Positions 1 to 9,748 of a stretch of 64,000 nucleotides of DNA are shown here, one piece after another. The notes under the pieces are model-generated. The model was not told the origin of the DNA and ran no database searches. It worked only from the letters and a program-made list of their open reading frames with translations. The stretch covers positions 625,275 to 689,274 of the forward strand of contig VXAZ01009496.1 in the NCBI GenBank assembly GCA_013399875.1, given 5' to 3'. The DNA is from Gymnorhina tibicen (Eukaryota > Chordata > Aves > Passeriformes > Artamidae). A program made the translations under genes and the position numbers. The stretch's first letter is position 1. Each line of letters starts with the position of its first letter.

Positions 1-149
1 AATCATTGCTATGGCAGATACATTCTTTTAAGGTGAGATGAAATCCCTGTGAGTCTGAGTAATACTGTTTCTAAGTGCTTGGAGATAATGTTTAATTTCA
101 TTACATCTGCTTAAATTCTACATCTGGTTTCAAGTGGATGTTTTCTATT

Positions 150-258
150 GGGCAGGGCTTTGAGCAACCTGACCTAGTGCAAGATGTCCCTGCCCATAGC
201 AGGGAGGTTGGTCTAGATGATCTTTGAAGGTACTTTCTGATCCAAAGCATTCTGTGAT
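150..258 (+). mobile_element. CR1 LINE 3' end fragment
   Basis: This is the last ~110 bases of a CR1 non-LTR retrotransposon in sense orientation. The order 'gagcaacctgacctagtg', 'gatgtccctgcccatagcag', 'ttggtctagatgatcttt' and then 'attctgtgat' is the characteristic CR1 3' untranslated end, which terminates in an ATTCTRTG octamer. It is a 5'-truncated copy, as most CR1 insertions are, and carries no coding capacity. Divergence from the remembered consensus looks moderate, so the insertion is not recent. CR1 insertions normally lack target-site duplications, and none is visible. Confidence 0.9.
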
Positions 259-932
259 TTTTTAGATTCAATTTTTTAGGTGGTGAATCTGGGTAAAGTT
301 TAGCAAATCATAGTATAAGATGGCTTATTTTAAATCTACAGAGTAGTAACTAGGATGATGTTCCTTTCATTTATTTGTGTAAAATTTACACACAGTGTCT
401 ATAACAACAACACAAAAATTAATGAGAAATTAAGACTAATTAAAATCACCAGTTTTAAAGAAAACAAAAAGAAGACACTGAAACTCCAGGGAGAAAACCC
501 AATGCACCAAGACTGCCTTGCATAACAAACAAATATTATGCTGAGAGATGACTACCACCACAGATATTTGTTCTTTTAGTGTATGCTTTGCTTTATGACA
601 TGTTATTTCAGATTTCTTTCATTCCTTGTTAGTATTTAAGAATACATTCTTAGGAAAACTATAACTAAAACAGTGCATTGAGCAGGATGGAGGAAAAGCA
701 CTTTTTTCCTTCACAAAACAGCAGTCAACACTTGAAATTTTATAGAAAAGTGCAAGAGCACAAAGGCCTGGCAAACCATAATGTTAGAGATCCTGACTTT
801 ATTGTTGCTTGTGTGGTACCTAGCCCTTCCTAACACTTTTTATTTTATTAATACATACTATAATGCTTATTATAAATGAATATTAGGCTGAGGCATTAAA
901 TATTCCCATTCCATTTCCTAAGTGTAACAAGG
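259..932. other. Unique AT-rich noncoding stretch
   Basis: Between the CR1 end and the long reading frame I see AT-rich unique sequence without repeats, tRNA-like structures or convincing splice-bounded frames. Confidence 0.6.
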
Positions 933-1499
933 ATGCTCTGTTCTGCCTTGTTACACATATTTTGTTTGAGCAGTGAGGAGAAAAGATTTTCTATCAACCA
1001 CCTGGTAATAAAAGTTTATATGCATAATGCTAGGAAAGGAATAGTACATTCCCTTGTTATTCCCTACACCCAATTATGTTTGCAATTAAGATGCAGGGGT
1101 GTTGGCAGGGACAAGGGACAAACACATTCCTTAGTATCTAATCTCAAGGAGACACTACTCCTCACTAGATGTAAATCGTGTCCCAGCATTAATGGAATCT
1201 GCTCTAATTGTAGAAGTACTTGGAAACATGACCATCAGCTATTAGCCAAAGACCCCCATTGGCAGCATAACCTTAATTTTCCACCCTGCTATTACCTGAA
1301 ACAACAGGTTCTAATTCCAGCTTGCTTTGTGTGTGACCAGTTACATTCCGTCTCCTCTCACTATGCTGAACAAACAGTTTTGAAGGCCTGGGAAGACAAT
1401 ATTGAAGAAGACCAAGGCCATTTTCCATTTCCAAATAGGGAAACTTGTGTCACTAGCCCCCACATTGTCTTTATTGGGATGACAGTTTTTGAATATTGA
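933..1499 (+). other. Unrecognised 188-codon open reading frame
   Basis: This is the longest ATG-initiated frame in the window, uninterrupted for 188 codons and closed by TGA. I do not recognise the product. There is no clear signal peptide (the start MLCSALLHIFCLSS is weakly hydrophobic) and no repeat. Cysteines are frequent, and residues about 81-94 read CKSC-PSINGI-CSNC, a CX2C-X6-CX2C spacing that could in principle bind zinc but is followed by no known fold. No CCAAT/TATA arrangement was seen just upstream, and a T-rich tract rather than a poly-A tail follows the stop, so a processed retrogene is not indicated. Codon use is not obviously different from surrounding AT-rich DNA. It may be a chance frame, a remnant of an unrecognised element, or a lineage-specific gene; chance is most likely. 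Confidence 0.15.
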
Positions 1500-2751
1500 C
1501 TCTTTTTTTTTTCTCCTGTTTGTTTTTAATTTAAACTCTTGCCTCACTGTTACACTGACAGCTTTTACCTATTCCATGAGCTAGAGGTTGAAGGTAGCCC
1601 ACTCAATAATTGTGGTAGCTTGCTCAACTGCTAATGGGATAGGAAAAAGAACTATGTTGATTCCAGGCTGCTCAAGATATGATAGTCAGTATCTTCACCT
1701 CATCCTGGGCACCCTGGTGAATAAATGACACGAAGAGCATTCTTAAATTTAAACTTATGGGTTGGGTCTATTTGGACTATTCATCTGTTTGAATTGCATG
1801 GCAGACTAGACATAGCAAATTCATCTCTGTGCTAGCAATGCACACTAAACCAGAGGAATCATGTGATACACCTAAATTAATTACCACTAAAGGAGAAAAT
1901 TCACAGTATCAAAGTCTTCAGACACAGACCATGAGGTAACCGCAGCATCATGGGCTGAGAGTGGTTAGAAGAGGTACAGAGGCAAAGTAATTTTTGGTTG
2001 GTGTAATTAGAGGCTCATAGTTCCCACTTACAAAGATTAGAGGTTCACAGACTGTAATCATGGCATCAGACCATGACTAAAGGGAAAGATTTCCATATCA
2101 AGCATAATTACTGTTAGAAAGTTACACTGATTTACCGTACTGTTTTTTTAAAATCTATCTACACTACAGTCCTTTTTAACCATTTGCTAACAGGCTACCC
2201 TCCATATCTACAAACCTAAAAAAAAAAGTATGAGTTAAGCTTAGCAAGTACTGGCTTCTCCTTCTTTTACTACTTTTATTCCTTGGGCTATAGAATGCTG
2301 TCAGATTTTATTTTGTTTTTTAAAAGTGAACATAATACTTTTGGAAATTTATTTGGAAGTTAGGTAGATGATCTACCTATGTTATAAAAATAGCTTCCCT
2401 GCATTGTTTAATTTGCTACATGCTCAGGGATCTGTATCCTGTTTTGCAAAGCAAGCAATTTTAAAATTAGATTTACCAAACTTACTAGAAAAGTGGAATG
2501 CAGTGCAATGTCTTTAGGAAGCCAGAAGGCAAGAAGTCAACAAGAGAAGCATACTGCTGCCTTCTTCATGCAGTGTTAGTATCAGTTGCAAGAACAAATA
2601 ATGGGAACCAGCAAGGGGCTGTTTTTGAAACTTGTTGCCCCTGAAGATGAGCTATAATATTTGGCAATATTCAGATCCATGCTCAAATCCTGGTTCAGTG
2701 TCTTTTCCTTGTTTGACCTCCCTTTTGTGGCAATCTCTCTGGTTGAGAAAC
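1500..2751. other. Noncoding stretch without identified features
   Basis: Unique AT-rich sequence. Only short frames on both strands were seen, with no matching family, no LINE/LTR signature and no simple repeat longer than about ten bases. Confidence 0.55.
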
Positions 2752-2796
2752 AGCCCATATAGCAATATAGAAATAAAGAAAGCCCATATAGAAATA
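2752..2796. repeat. Short imperfect tandem duplication
   Basis: The motif 'agcccatatagcaatataga' continuing to 'aata' at 2752-2775 recurs at 2781-2796 as 'agcccatatagaaata', lacking eight internal bases. This is a local replication-slippage duplication with no coding meaning. Confidence 0.7.
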
Positions 2797-4885
2797 GCAG
2801 AGTATTGCAGGAAAAAGCTCCAATGTGCAAGGAAAACACAGCGTGAGATGGGATGATTGGATCAATACAAGTCTTACTTACCACTTGTCATAGGAAATCC
2901 ACGAGCACAAAGAAGTCACAATTGCCCAGAAAAGCTGTTGTGCTCCAGTAGAGTCCTTGACATGTGATTAAGCCAAGCACTTAGTTTTTGAAAATTGCTC
3001 TCACCTATTCCCTCTGATGATCCAGAGGTATGAAAGAGCCACATTATTTGGATTGATGCCAAACTGTGAGCACTGCTTTTCATTTTGAAGACCGGGAATA
3101 TGACAAGGGTTCGCACAAAGCCAAGGGTTTGTGCAGATTGGTGTCAAACCCTCACTCCAGCCATACCTGATTTTGGCTGAAATGAAGAAGCAAGGCAGGA
3201 CTGAAATGTAACATAGTGAAGAATCAGAAACATCTTTGGCAAGCCATACAGAGCCACCTATATCAACGCTGTAGGAAAACTTCTCAGGCCAGAGAGATGG
3301 GAAAGGTTAAAAAAAGCTTGAAAAGTCTTAGTATACAAAAATGGGAAAACACTACAATTATGGGCCATAAAAAATTCTGTCCAAAAGGTTCATGAACGAC
3401 AAGCATTTGAAAAAGGAGTTTATAACATAAAACAATTTCAACGCTCAGCAAGAACATTTTAGCTTTGTTGTTATTGTTGCTGTTTTTGAGCAAAATTGCT
3501 GAGATCCCTATGGAGTCACACATACATTTGAAATATCACAAAATTAAAATCTGATGCCTCTAAGACAAGCTGCCACAACAGTTAAAGCAAACTTTTTCCA
3601 CACTAATTCAAAATACTTACAAATATTTCTTATTAAATTATTCTTATTAATTCTTCTTATTTAATTTTTCTCATTAAAGCAGACAGGATCAGACTCATGT
3701 GCCCAAGTACCTCACCATGTTTACAGTCTCTAAGCATTCAGCAAATACACTGCTTAATGAAATGGAGAAGACTCTTGCACTGTTGACAAGAACTGGATTT
3801 CTACAGTTAAAATGGACAGGTCTGGCCTGGCTTAATCATACTACAAGTTTTAATTCTTTATAGCCCTTTGTCTTGCACCATGGACACCCTAATAAACTTT
3901 GCATGGAGTTTTAGTTCTAACGTCACCAGGAAATGCGTGAAAATAGAGGACACAGTTTGTGCCAAAACCCCCCATAATCCCATATGAGGAACAGATGCAA
4001 TGTACCCTCTAGCCAAAATGGGATTTAACTTTGTTATTATCCAAATAACTGTATTTTGTTCACAGTGGTTGTGAACAAAGACAAAGCACGGGGATAAAGG
4101 CATGGTTAAGAATATAATGTCGCAGTAATAGTACAGTTAATTTTAATATTTCTCTTCATTTCTGGTGGGTTCCGTGCTCTGTCTCAATGATAGGAATAGC
4201 ATAACATCTCCTCTTATCAAGGAGATAAATTCTGTGCTGGAAATAAACACACAAGAGACTGGGTCCTAAATTTAAAAGTCTGTCCCAGACTCAGATGACA
4301 CTAAAAAGCACCATAAAAAGAATTCTGAAAACTCACTTGAACGCTAAAATTTCTGACAAGAAAAATAACTCCCTCATTTGAGACTAGCCAGAAAGCGCCT
4401 ACCTGCACCCAGGAACACTTCTAAAGATTAATAGGCCAGTTTAAGCAACTGCTGTTGTGTTCTCTGCTTTGCTTGCTCAAAGCAATGCAATTGTTCGTGA
4501 TATTGCCAACTCTTTTTTTAAGGCAAGTCTGGTTATGTTCAGCATTTTTGCTAAAGCCTCCTTTCCCAGGGACATGAAATTACAATAAGAAGTTTGTCTT
4601 GTTATGAGAAAGTGAGCTGAAGAGGAAGACTTCAAAACTCATGAGCCCTGCTGCTAGGCACTTCCAGCCTGTGCTGTAATTCGCACTGTTTGCTGTTTTT
4701 CTTAAAGTTGGGTCCTGGAGTCTAGAAGGGAGGCTTCTGTATCACCAGTTCAGACCACAGCTATCCAGGGCATCACATACCATAGTCCCCCATCTTGGAC
4801 TATCATGGATCCATCAGGGTATAGGAATGGGCCAACTGTTTTTTAATGTTTCAACAAAGACAATGACCCAAGTGCACCCTAAAAG
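2797..4885. other. Noncoding stretch, nothing identified
   Basis: Unique sequence with only short frames. A faint resemblance to the CR1 3' reading frame near 4830-5060 was considered and not accepted. No other structure was found. Confidence 0.5.
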
Positions 4886-4967
4886 CTTAAAAGAGGTAAT
4901 AAGGAATACCTTAATACCTGAAATACCTTAAAAGAGGTAATAAGGAATATTAATACATAAATCAAAC
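4886..4967. repeat. 41-bp tandem duplication (two copies)
   Basis: Unit 1 (4886-4926) and unit 2 (4927-4967) both begin 'cttaaaagaggtaataagga' and then diverge in their second halves. The period is 41 bases. The first 23 bases are identical, so the duplication is recent or its first half is constrained. Confidence 0.8.
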
Positions 4968-5749
4968 TCCATGATTCGTGGAAATTTTGTAAGATCCCAA
5001 TTTCTATTTTAGAGAGTGTGCAAAGGGTAACCAAAAAGATGTACTAATTCACTCCCTCTTTTAAATGAACTCCTATACAGCTCGTTGGATAAGACTGTCT
5101 GCTGCTAACAGACTGCTAAGAAGTGAGAGTACACACTTACAAAGCTCTTCTGAAGACTCAGAATACAAAATGAGACAAGAAGCAAGAAGCAGCAGAAGAT
5201 ACTGAACTTCGAGGGGTCTGTTTTCTTGCTGCTTTCATTTCAAAGATGCTGTCAGAAACATACATTTCCTCACAACACTTTTGTTTCTGTATTTCTTCTC
5301 TGTGATAGCAGGTCATCATATTTTTGCCAGTTCTTCAATTTTTGTGGTGGTTTGACAATGACCCTGGCTTTAGCAGAGCAATCCTTTAATCACAGGCTTC
5401 ATTTGCATTCTGCTGAAGCAGTGACAGTCTCCAAAAAGAATTTGATAACATTTTTTTTTTAACAGCAAAGACAGTCCCTAAAGAAACTTTAAGGTCAGAT
5501 GAAATTTGAAATACTCCCTTTCCTAGCAGCAATGAAGTACTTATGATTATGGAAAAGAGAATCTGCTGCAGCAGAACTCAGTTAATACAATTCATTTAAT
5601 TATTCATTTCACACTGACTACAGGCATTAGTCCACGTTTTAGGTTCCTTGAAACATTTTATACATTTATGTAAATATATAAATAAATGCACAGAGTGTAT
5701 TTTATTTATGTATACACATTATGCATATATTTGTATATTGACATTTATC
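4968..5749. other. Noncoding stretch ending in AT-rich tract
   Basis: Unique sequence. From about 5655 to 5748 it becomes very AT-rich, with alternating TA and 'tttatg/aaataa' words. The LTR-like element that follows begins exactly at the right edge of this tract. Confidence 0.6.
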
Positions 5750-6243
5750 TGTTGTAGTGGATTTGTTTGCATCTTTTACCTTCTGTGAGGTAAGAATTAG
5801 GAGGAATGCAAAGCAGGCTTCAAACTTTAAAGAATATAAAGAAGTTTATTAACAGAACTAAAAGGAAAAGGAATAATAAGGGTCAGAATAAACCTTCAGA
5901 ACACTTCTCTTCCCCCCATCGTCCTCCCTCCTCCCACTTACAACATAAAGACACAAACTTGGGATTATTTCAATCAGTTTACCACCTCTATAATAGTCTT
6001 TCATCAGTTCACTTAGGGAGATGAGTCTCTTTTGCCCATGCTATGTGGGGCTTCTCCACAAGAAACAGTCTTCTCGTGGCTTCAGTGTCACAGCACAACA
6101 GCCGCCCAGGGTGGTTTCCTCCTGGCATGTGAAANTGCTTATTTCAGCACAGGCATCTTTGCTCGTGGCTGCAGTTTGAACGCTCCACCCCCCATGCTTT
6201 TATGAAATTACAAAAGGGTTCTCTGATGTATCATAGTCCATCA
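5750..6243 (-). mobile_element. Probable ERV LTR, minus strand
   Basis: Read on the minus strand, this block runs from 'tgatggactatgatacatca' (6243 downward) to '...aatccactacaaca' (ending 5750). It therefore has TG...CA termini and is about 494 bases long. A polyadenylation signal AATAAA lies at 5845-5850 on the minus strand, followed by 'cttctttatattctttaaag' and 'gcctgctttgcattcctcct', words I associate with bird endogenous retroviral LTRs. The flanks do not match: 5745-5749 is 'ttatc' and 6244-6248 is 'ccata'. It is therefore not a clean solo insertion with a duplicated target. It could be the 3' LTR of a truncated provirus whose internal part continues rightward, or my right border may be wrong. 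One undetermined base lies at 6135. Confidence 0.5.
6135..6135. other. Single undetermined base (N)
   Basis: One ambiguous base inside the LTR-like block; no biological meaning inferred. Confidence 0.99.
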
Positions 6244-6251
6244 CCATAGCT

Positions 6252-6446
6252 TTACAAAAGAATTTCAGCTTCTAGGTCTTGAATCATCTCCTCTGTCTCC
6301 TCTCTCTGGGCTGCAGCTCTTTCTTCTTCACGGACTTTGGTGTCTCTATCATAGTGTCTATTCACGTGCCTTTGCCTTTCCCTTTCCTCTGACCTGGGAG
6401 TGGATTGGTGTCTGCCGGCTTCATCTCTTCTGGGGAACTTACACAT
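6252..6446 (-). other. Small Arg/Glu-rich reading frame next to LTR
   Basis: A 64-codon ATG-to-stop frame on the minus strand ends eight bases before the inferred LTR start. Its product is highly charged, with runs such as SEERERQRHVNRHYDRD and REEERAAAQREETEEM, resembling the charged helical or SR-like segments of host proteins rather than a retroviral enzyme. No retroviral protease, reverse transcriptase, dUTPase or zinc-knuckle motif is present. The frame stays open upstream of its ATG back to a stop near 6485, so it may be part of a longer exon or retrocopy. Function unknown; chance cannot be excluded at this length. Confidence 0.15.
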
Positions 6447-6539
6447 TGAAGGAGTTAATCTTACCCAGATTTTGCAGCTGGAATTTATCTTCTCTGTTGG
6501 TCACACGATCTCTACCAGGCAGTGGTCGGAGCTGGTCTC

Positions 6540-6690
6540 GGTGTAAAGTTCATTTGGGCGGCCGCACCGGAGAGGGGAGGGGCCATCCCATCCCGCATGG
6601 AGCCACGGGCCATGGTCCGGCCCCCGCCGGGCCCCGCGGGCACCACGGGTACCTGCCCAAGGGCCGGAAGCCAAAGAGCGATGCCCGGGC
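6540..6690. other. Isolated CpG-rich patch
   Basis: About 150 bases are strongly GC- and CpG-rich (for example 'gggcggccgcaccgg' and 'ggcccccgccgggccccgcg') inside DNA that is otherwise AT-rich. This is the densest CpG cluster in the window. It lies immediately beyond the LTR-like block and its flanking charged frame. It could be a small CpG island or first exon, a GC-rich part of the retroelement's internal region, or a fragment of a retrocopied host transcript. No open frame through it was recognised as a known protein. Confidence 0.6.
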
Positions 6691-6739
6691 TTGTTCGTGT
6701 TTAAATGTGTTTCTTACAGAGGCATATCCAGCTTCTTAA

Positions 6740-8627
6740 GTGGCTTAACAGAGTTGTCAATATTCAAATTAGCCAATTGATTAGTTCTGTCAGGTCTGGA
6801 GGAAGTTACAACGGCCCTTTGCAAAAAAACATCACTTGCGTGGCTGGTGGAATTTTCTTTTTCTTAACTAAAATTCCAAGCTGTTCTAACCCATGACACC
6901 TGTACAAATTAATGACTCAACAGTGTTTTCCCATGAACAAATGACAACCATGGTCAAAGAAGGCAGCATTTCGAATCTCCTTCAGCAATGCATTGTAGCC
7001 TGATCTTAATCAGATTAATTTAATTTGCAGCCTAATCCACCTCCAGACCTCAATAACTCTCACAGACATTCACACAAAAGAGCATTTTTGTATGTTCTCT
7101 CCAGTAATTTTCAGGTTTTCAGAGGACTATTTGAGGAACAAGGATCCTTTTTTCTCTGGTATCGTCTCTCCATGGGTAAGTCTATAATCCTAATAATCAA
7201 ACTTCTCAAATTCTTTTGACGAGATTAATCAAAAATATTTGACAGTGTCCAGTAACTTTTGGTCAATTTCGTGTTTGTCATGACCAAGAAAATCAGTGAG
7301 GTGCTAAGTCTAATTTTTTTTTTTTTTTTAAATTTTGAAGCAATTTCTCACAGAAGCTTCTTTAATCAATACAGTTGAATATGATCCCCAGAAATGTTTT
7401 TTTTCATTCAAGAAGCAACTATAAAAGGCTCTGTTAATTAACTTCAAGTCTAGGTGGATTCCTTAAGGGTCCTATTAACAGATGTTACATAAATCAGGTC
7501 ACTTTAAGAGATGAATAAAGTCACAGGGAAGCCTAATCATCCATTCACTCTTTAACGTCACAGACTTGTCTGCAATCCTTCATCATTTTTTAATGATCAA
7601 TTTTTAATATATTCTCCTCGAATAAGTAAGAGCAAAATGAGACCACAACAAAGATATAAGAGCATATTAATATTGGAAATGATAGTTTCATTTCACTCTC
7701 AAATTTGAAATAATATTAACAAAGACAAGATGAACAATTTTTAGACAGACTGAGTTTTGAATGACAGCAGGACACAACTGAAAAAGGACAAGTAATATTG
7801 ACATCAGTTTACATATTAACTGAAAACAAAATCAAGAGTACGATATAGTTTCCTCAAACATATATATAAAAAGAATTTTCAGTTTGCCTGAGAAAAAAAA
7901 ATATTGTCAATATCTGGCATTTTTTCTGCAACCTGATGAGTATCTGCAAATTCCAATACATTTTGGAAATCATTAAACTTTACAATATATAACAGTAATT
8001 ACTAGTATCACTAGAATTTTCACTTTGTAAGTGTTTCTATTTTTAAAACTGGTTTTAGAGGCAGTGATAAAGGATGTCAGTGTGACTCCAGGAGACAGCT
8101 AAAAGCCTGAGAAGCCTACAAAGCTACAGAGTTGATTTGACAAGCGTGCCTACATGTTATTTAATTTCAACAAGCATCCCATTGACAGAAGGGATCTACA
8201 TATATTTGCTGGATTAGGGCCACTAAGAAAAGCAATAAGAAATATACAAGAGGGAAAGGACAAGAAAGGTGTGAACATGTGGGCATATTTTTACAGGCCT
8301 AATTGTATATTTCTTGGAGATATTACAGAATTTCTTTTCAGTACAGCATGTCCAATATAGGGTTGTGTAGCACACTGAGGCATAGAGAAAGGTTTTCTTG
8401 AACAAACGTGTGGCATATTTTGCTACAAAACTCAAGTTAAGGCTGTGTAAATGGTCCACAGTTGACTGTAGTAGATTTTAGAATTTCAGGTGCAACTGTT
8501 GCTGGTTTAAGAATATGTCTTTAAAGGTGAATTTCCCTTCCATTCTCTGGGCAAGGAATATGAAGACAGTAACTGTTATTTACATTTGGTTTATTCCTCA
8601 TATATAGCCAGTTAATGTCTGTGTGCT
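6740..8627. other. Noncoding stretch with a poly-T tract
   Basis: Unique AT-rich sequence. A 16-base T run lies at 7314-7329. Only short frames were seen and no repeat family was recognised. Confidence 0.55.
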
Positions 8628-8887
8628 TGTGCTGGTTTTGAATTGCATAAAGTTAATTTTCTTCAGAGTACCTGGTATGGGGCTTTGTTTCGGATTTGTG
8701 CTGAAAACAGTGTTGATTACACAGGAATGTTTTTGTTATTGCTGAGCAGTGCAAGTCAAGTGGTTTTGTGCTCCTCACCCCACCAGTGAGCGGCTGGGTG
8801 GCTAGAGCTGGAAATGGATACAGTCAGGACAGCTGAAGCAGCTGTGTGGTGCTCAGCTGCTGGCTGGACAAACTATACTCCATGACA
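8628..8887 (+). mobile_element. Internally deleted solo LTR (bird ERVL-type)
   Basis: The block starts TGTGCTGGTTTTG and ends CCATGACA, and is flanked by a perfect 5-bp target duplication GTGCT (8623-8627 and 8888-8892). The first ~205 bases ('gagtacctggtatggggct', 'gtgctgaaaacagtgttgat', 'ttattgctgagcagtgc', 'caccccaccag') match an abundant bird LTR as I recall it. The last ~50 bases ('gctgtgtggtgctcagctgc', 'tggctgg') match that LTR's 3' end. The centre, where the family carries its TATA box and polyadenylation signal, is absent. The join falls near 'cagctgaagcagctg', suggesting deletion between short repeats. At 260 bases it is well under the remembered family length, and it cannot act as a promoter by itself. 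Five-base duplications are typical of ERVL-like elements. Confidence 0.87.
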
Positions 8888-9018
8888 GTGCTAAATAGCA
8901 AACAGAAAGACAAATTCAGTGCTAAACGTGTCTGGGGGAGATGGTAGATAGGATGAAGCAGGGAAATTTTAAATTGTGGTGATATTAAGTAGGATGGGAG
9001 AAAGTTTCCTGCCTTTTA

Positions 9019-9477
9019 TTGCTCCCAGGCCCTTGCAGACTTTCCCACTGCTGCTCTTCCACTAATTGCCTCTTCTCAGAGCTGTGCAACTGTGCAAGAG
9101 TTTTGCTTCTTAAAGCTCTGCTGAGGGCTGTCTGGATGAGAGGGGATGGGTCAGCTTTAATTGCGTGCTGGCTGGGCACAGGCTGCATGTCTGCAGGTAT
9201 CAAAGCACTGCCAGATCAGGTGAAGGCATCTGTGAGGAAGAACAGAAATCGGCCCTGCCCAGGAATGCTGTCTCAGTGTCGTGTGTTTGGATATTGTCTA
9301 ACAAGGGTAGGGATCAGGAAGCACAACGGGAAAAATCCCATCAAATGCCAGCCCCTCCTGGTACTTCTAGGTAATGCTCATGTCTTCAGGTCTATAGCTG
9401 TGCAAGTCTTAACACCCACACGCTTGGTTTTAAATGTAAATTGCGTGGTAGTGATACGTTCAATCAGCCACTGGTAA
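9019..9477 (+). other. Unrecognised 152-codon open frame, GC-richer patch
   Basis: A 152-codon ATG frame lies in a patch of somewhat higher GC content than its surroundings. Its product contains hydrophobic and cysteine-containing stretches (CCSSTNCLFSELCNC; residues ~28-40 LLLKALLRAVWM) but no domain I recognise. A second, shorter plus-strand frame overlaps it, and a minus-strand frame overlaps its beginning, so openness here may reflect base composition. Probably not a gene. Confidence 0.1.
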
Positions 9478-9663
9478 TGCAGACCCTCAGGAACTTCAAA
9501 CAGCTTTGGATTGGATCCCTTTAAACAAACAGGGAAGCACACACCACTAAACCAGAGGGATTTGAGATGACAGGATAGCTACAGAGGCACAGGTACAGAG
9601 GCACATCAATATGCACACATCTTCACTGCCCTCCACTGAACTTTCCTTCCCTGTTTGGAATCA

Positions 9664-9748
9664 AAATAGATTTTGCCAACTCTCTACATCCTTTTTTAAA
9701 AATACAAATAGATTTTGCCAACTTGATATGTCCTTTTTTTAAAAATGC
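9664..9748. repeat. 42/43-bp tandem duplication (two copies)
   Basis: Unit 1 (9664-9705) and unit 2 (9706-9748) share 'aaatagattttgccaact' and 'atccttttttaaaaatac' or 'gtccttttttt...atgc'. They differ at a few internal bases plus one extra T. A straightforward local duplication. Confidence 0.85.

Noticed and set aside
4830..5060. Faint resemblance to an upstream CR1 segment ('caaagacaatgacccaagtgcaccct' and 'gtgcaaagggtaaccaaaaagatg').
   Set aside because: The matches are short, separated and without the CR1 3' tail. I cannot distinguish a very old fragment from chance by eye.
5743..6490. An 8-base repeat 'atttatct' at 5743 and 6483 as a possible target duplication for the LTR-like block.
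   Set aside because: Using it would make the element begin with TC rather than TG and gives a non-standard duplication. AT-rich words recur easily.
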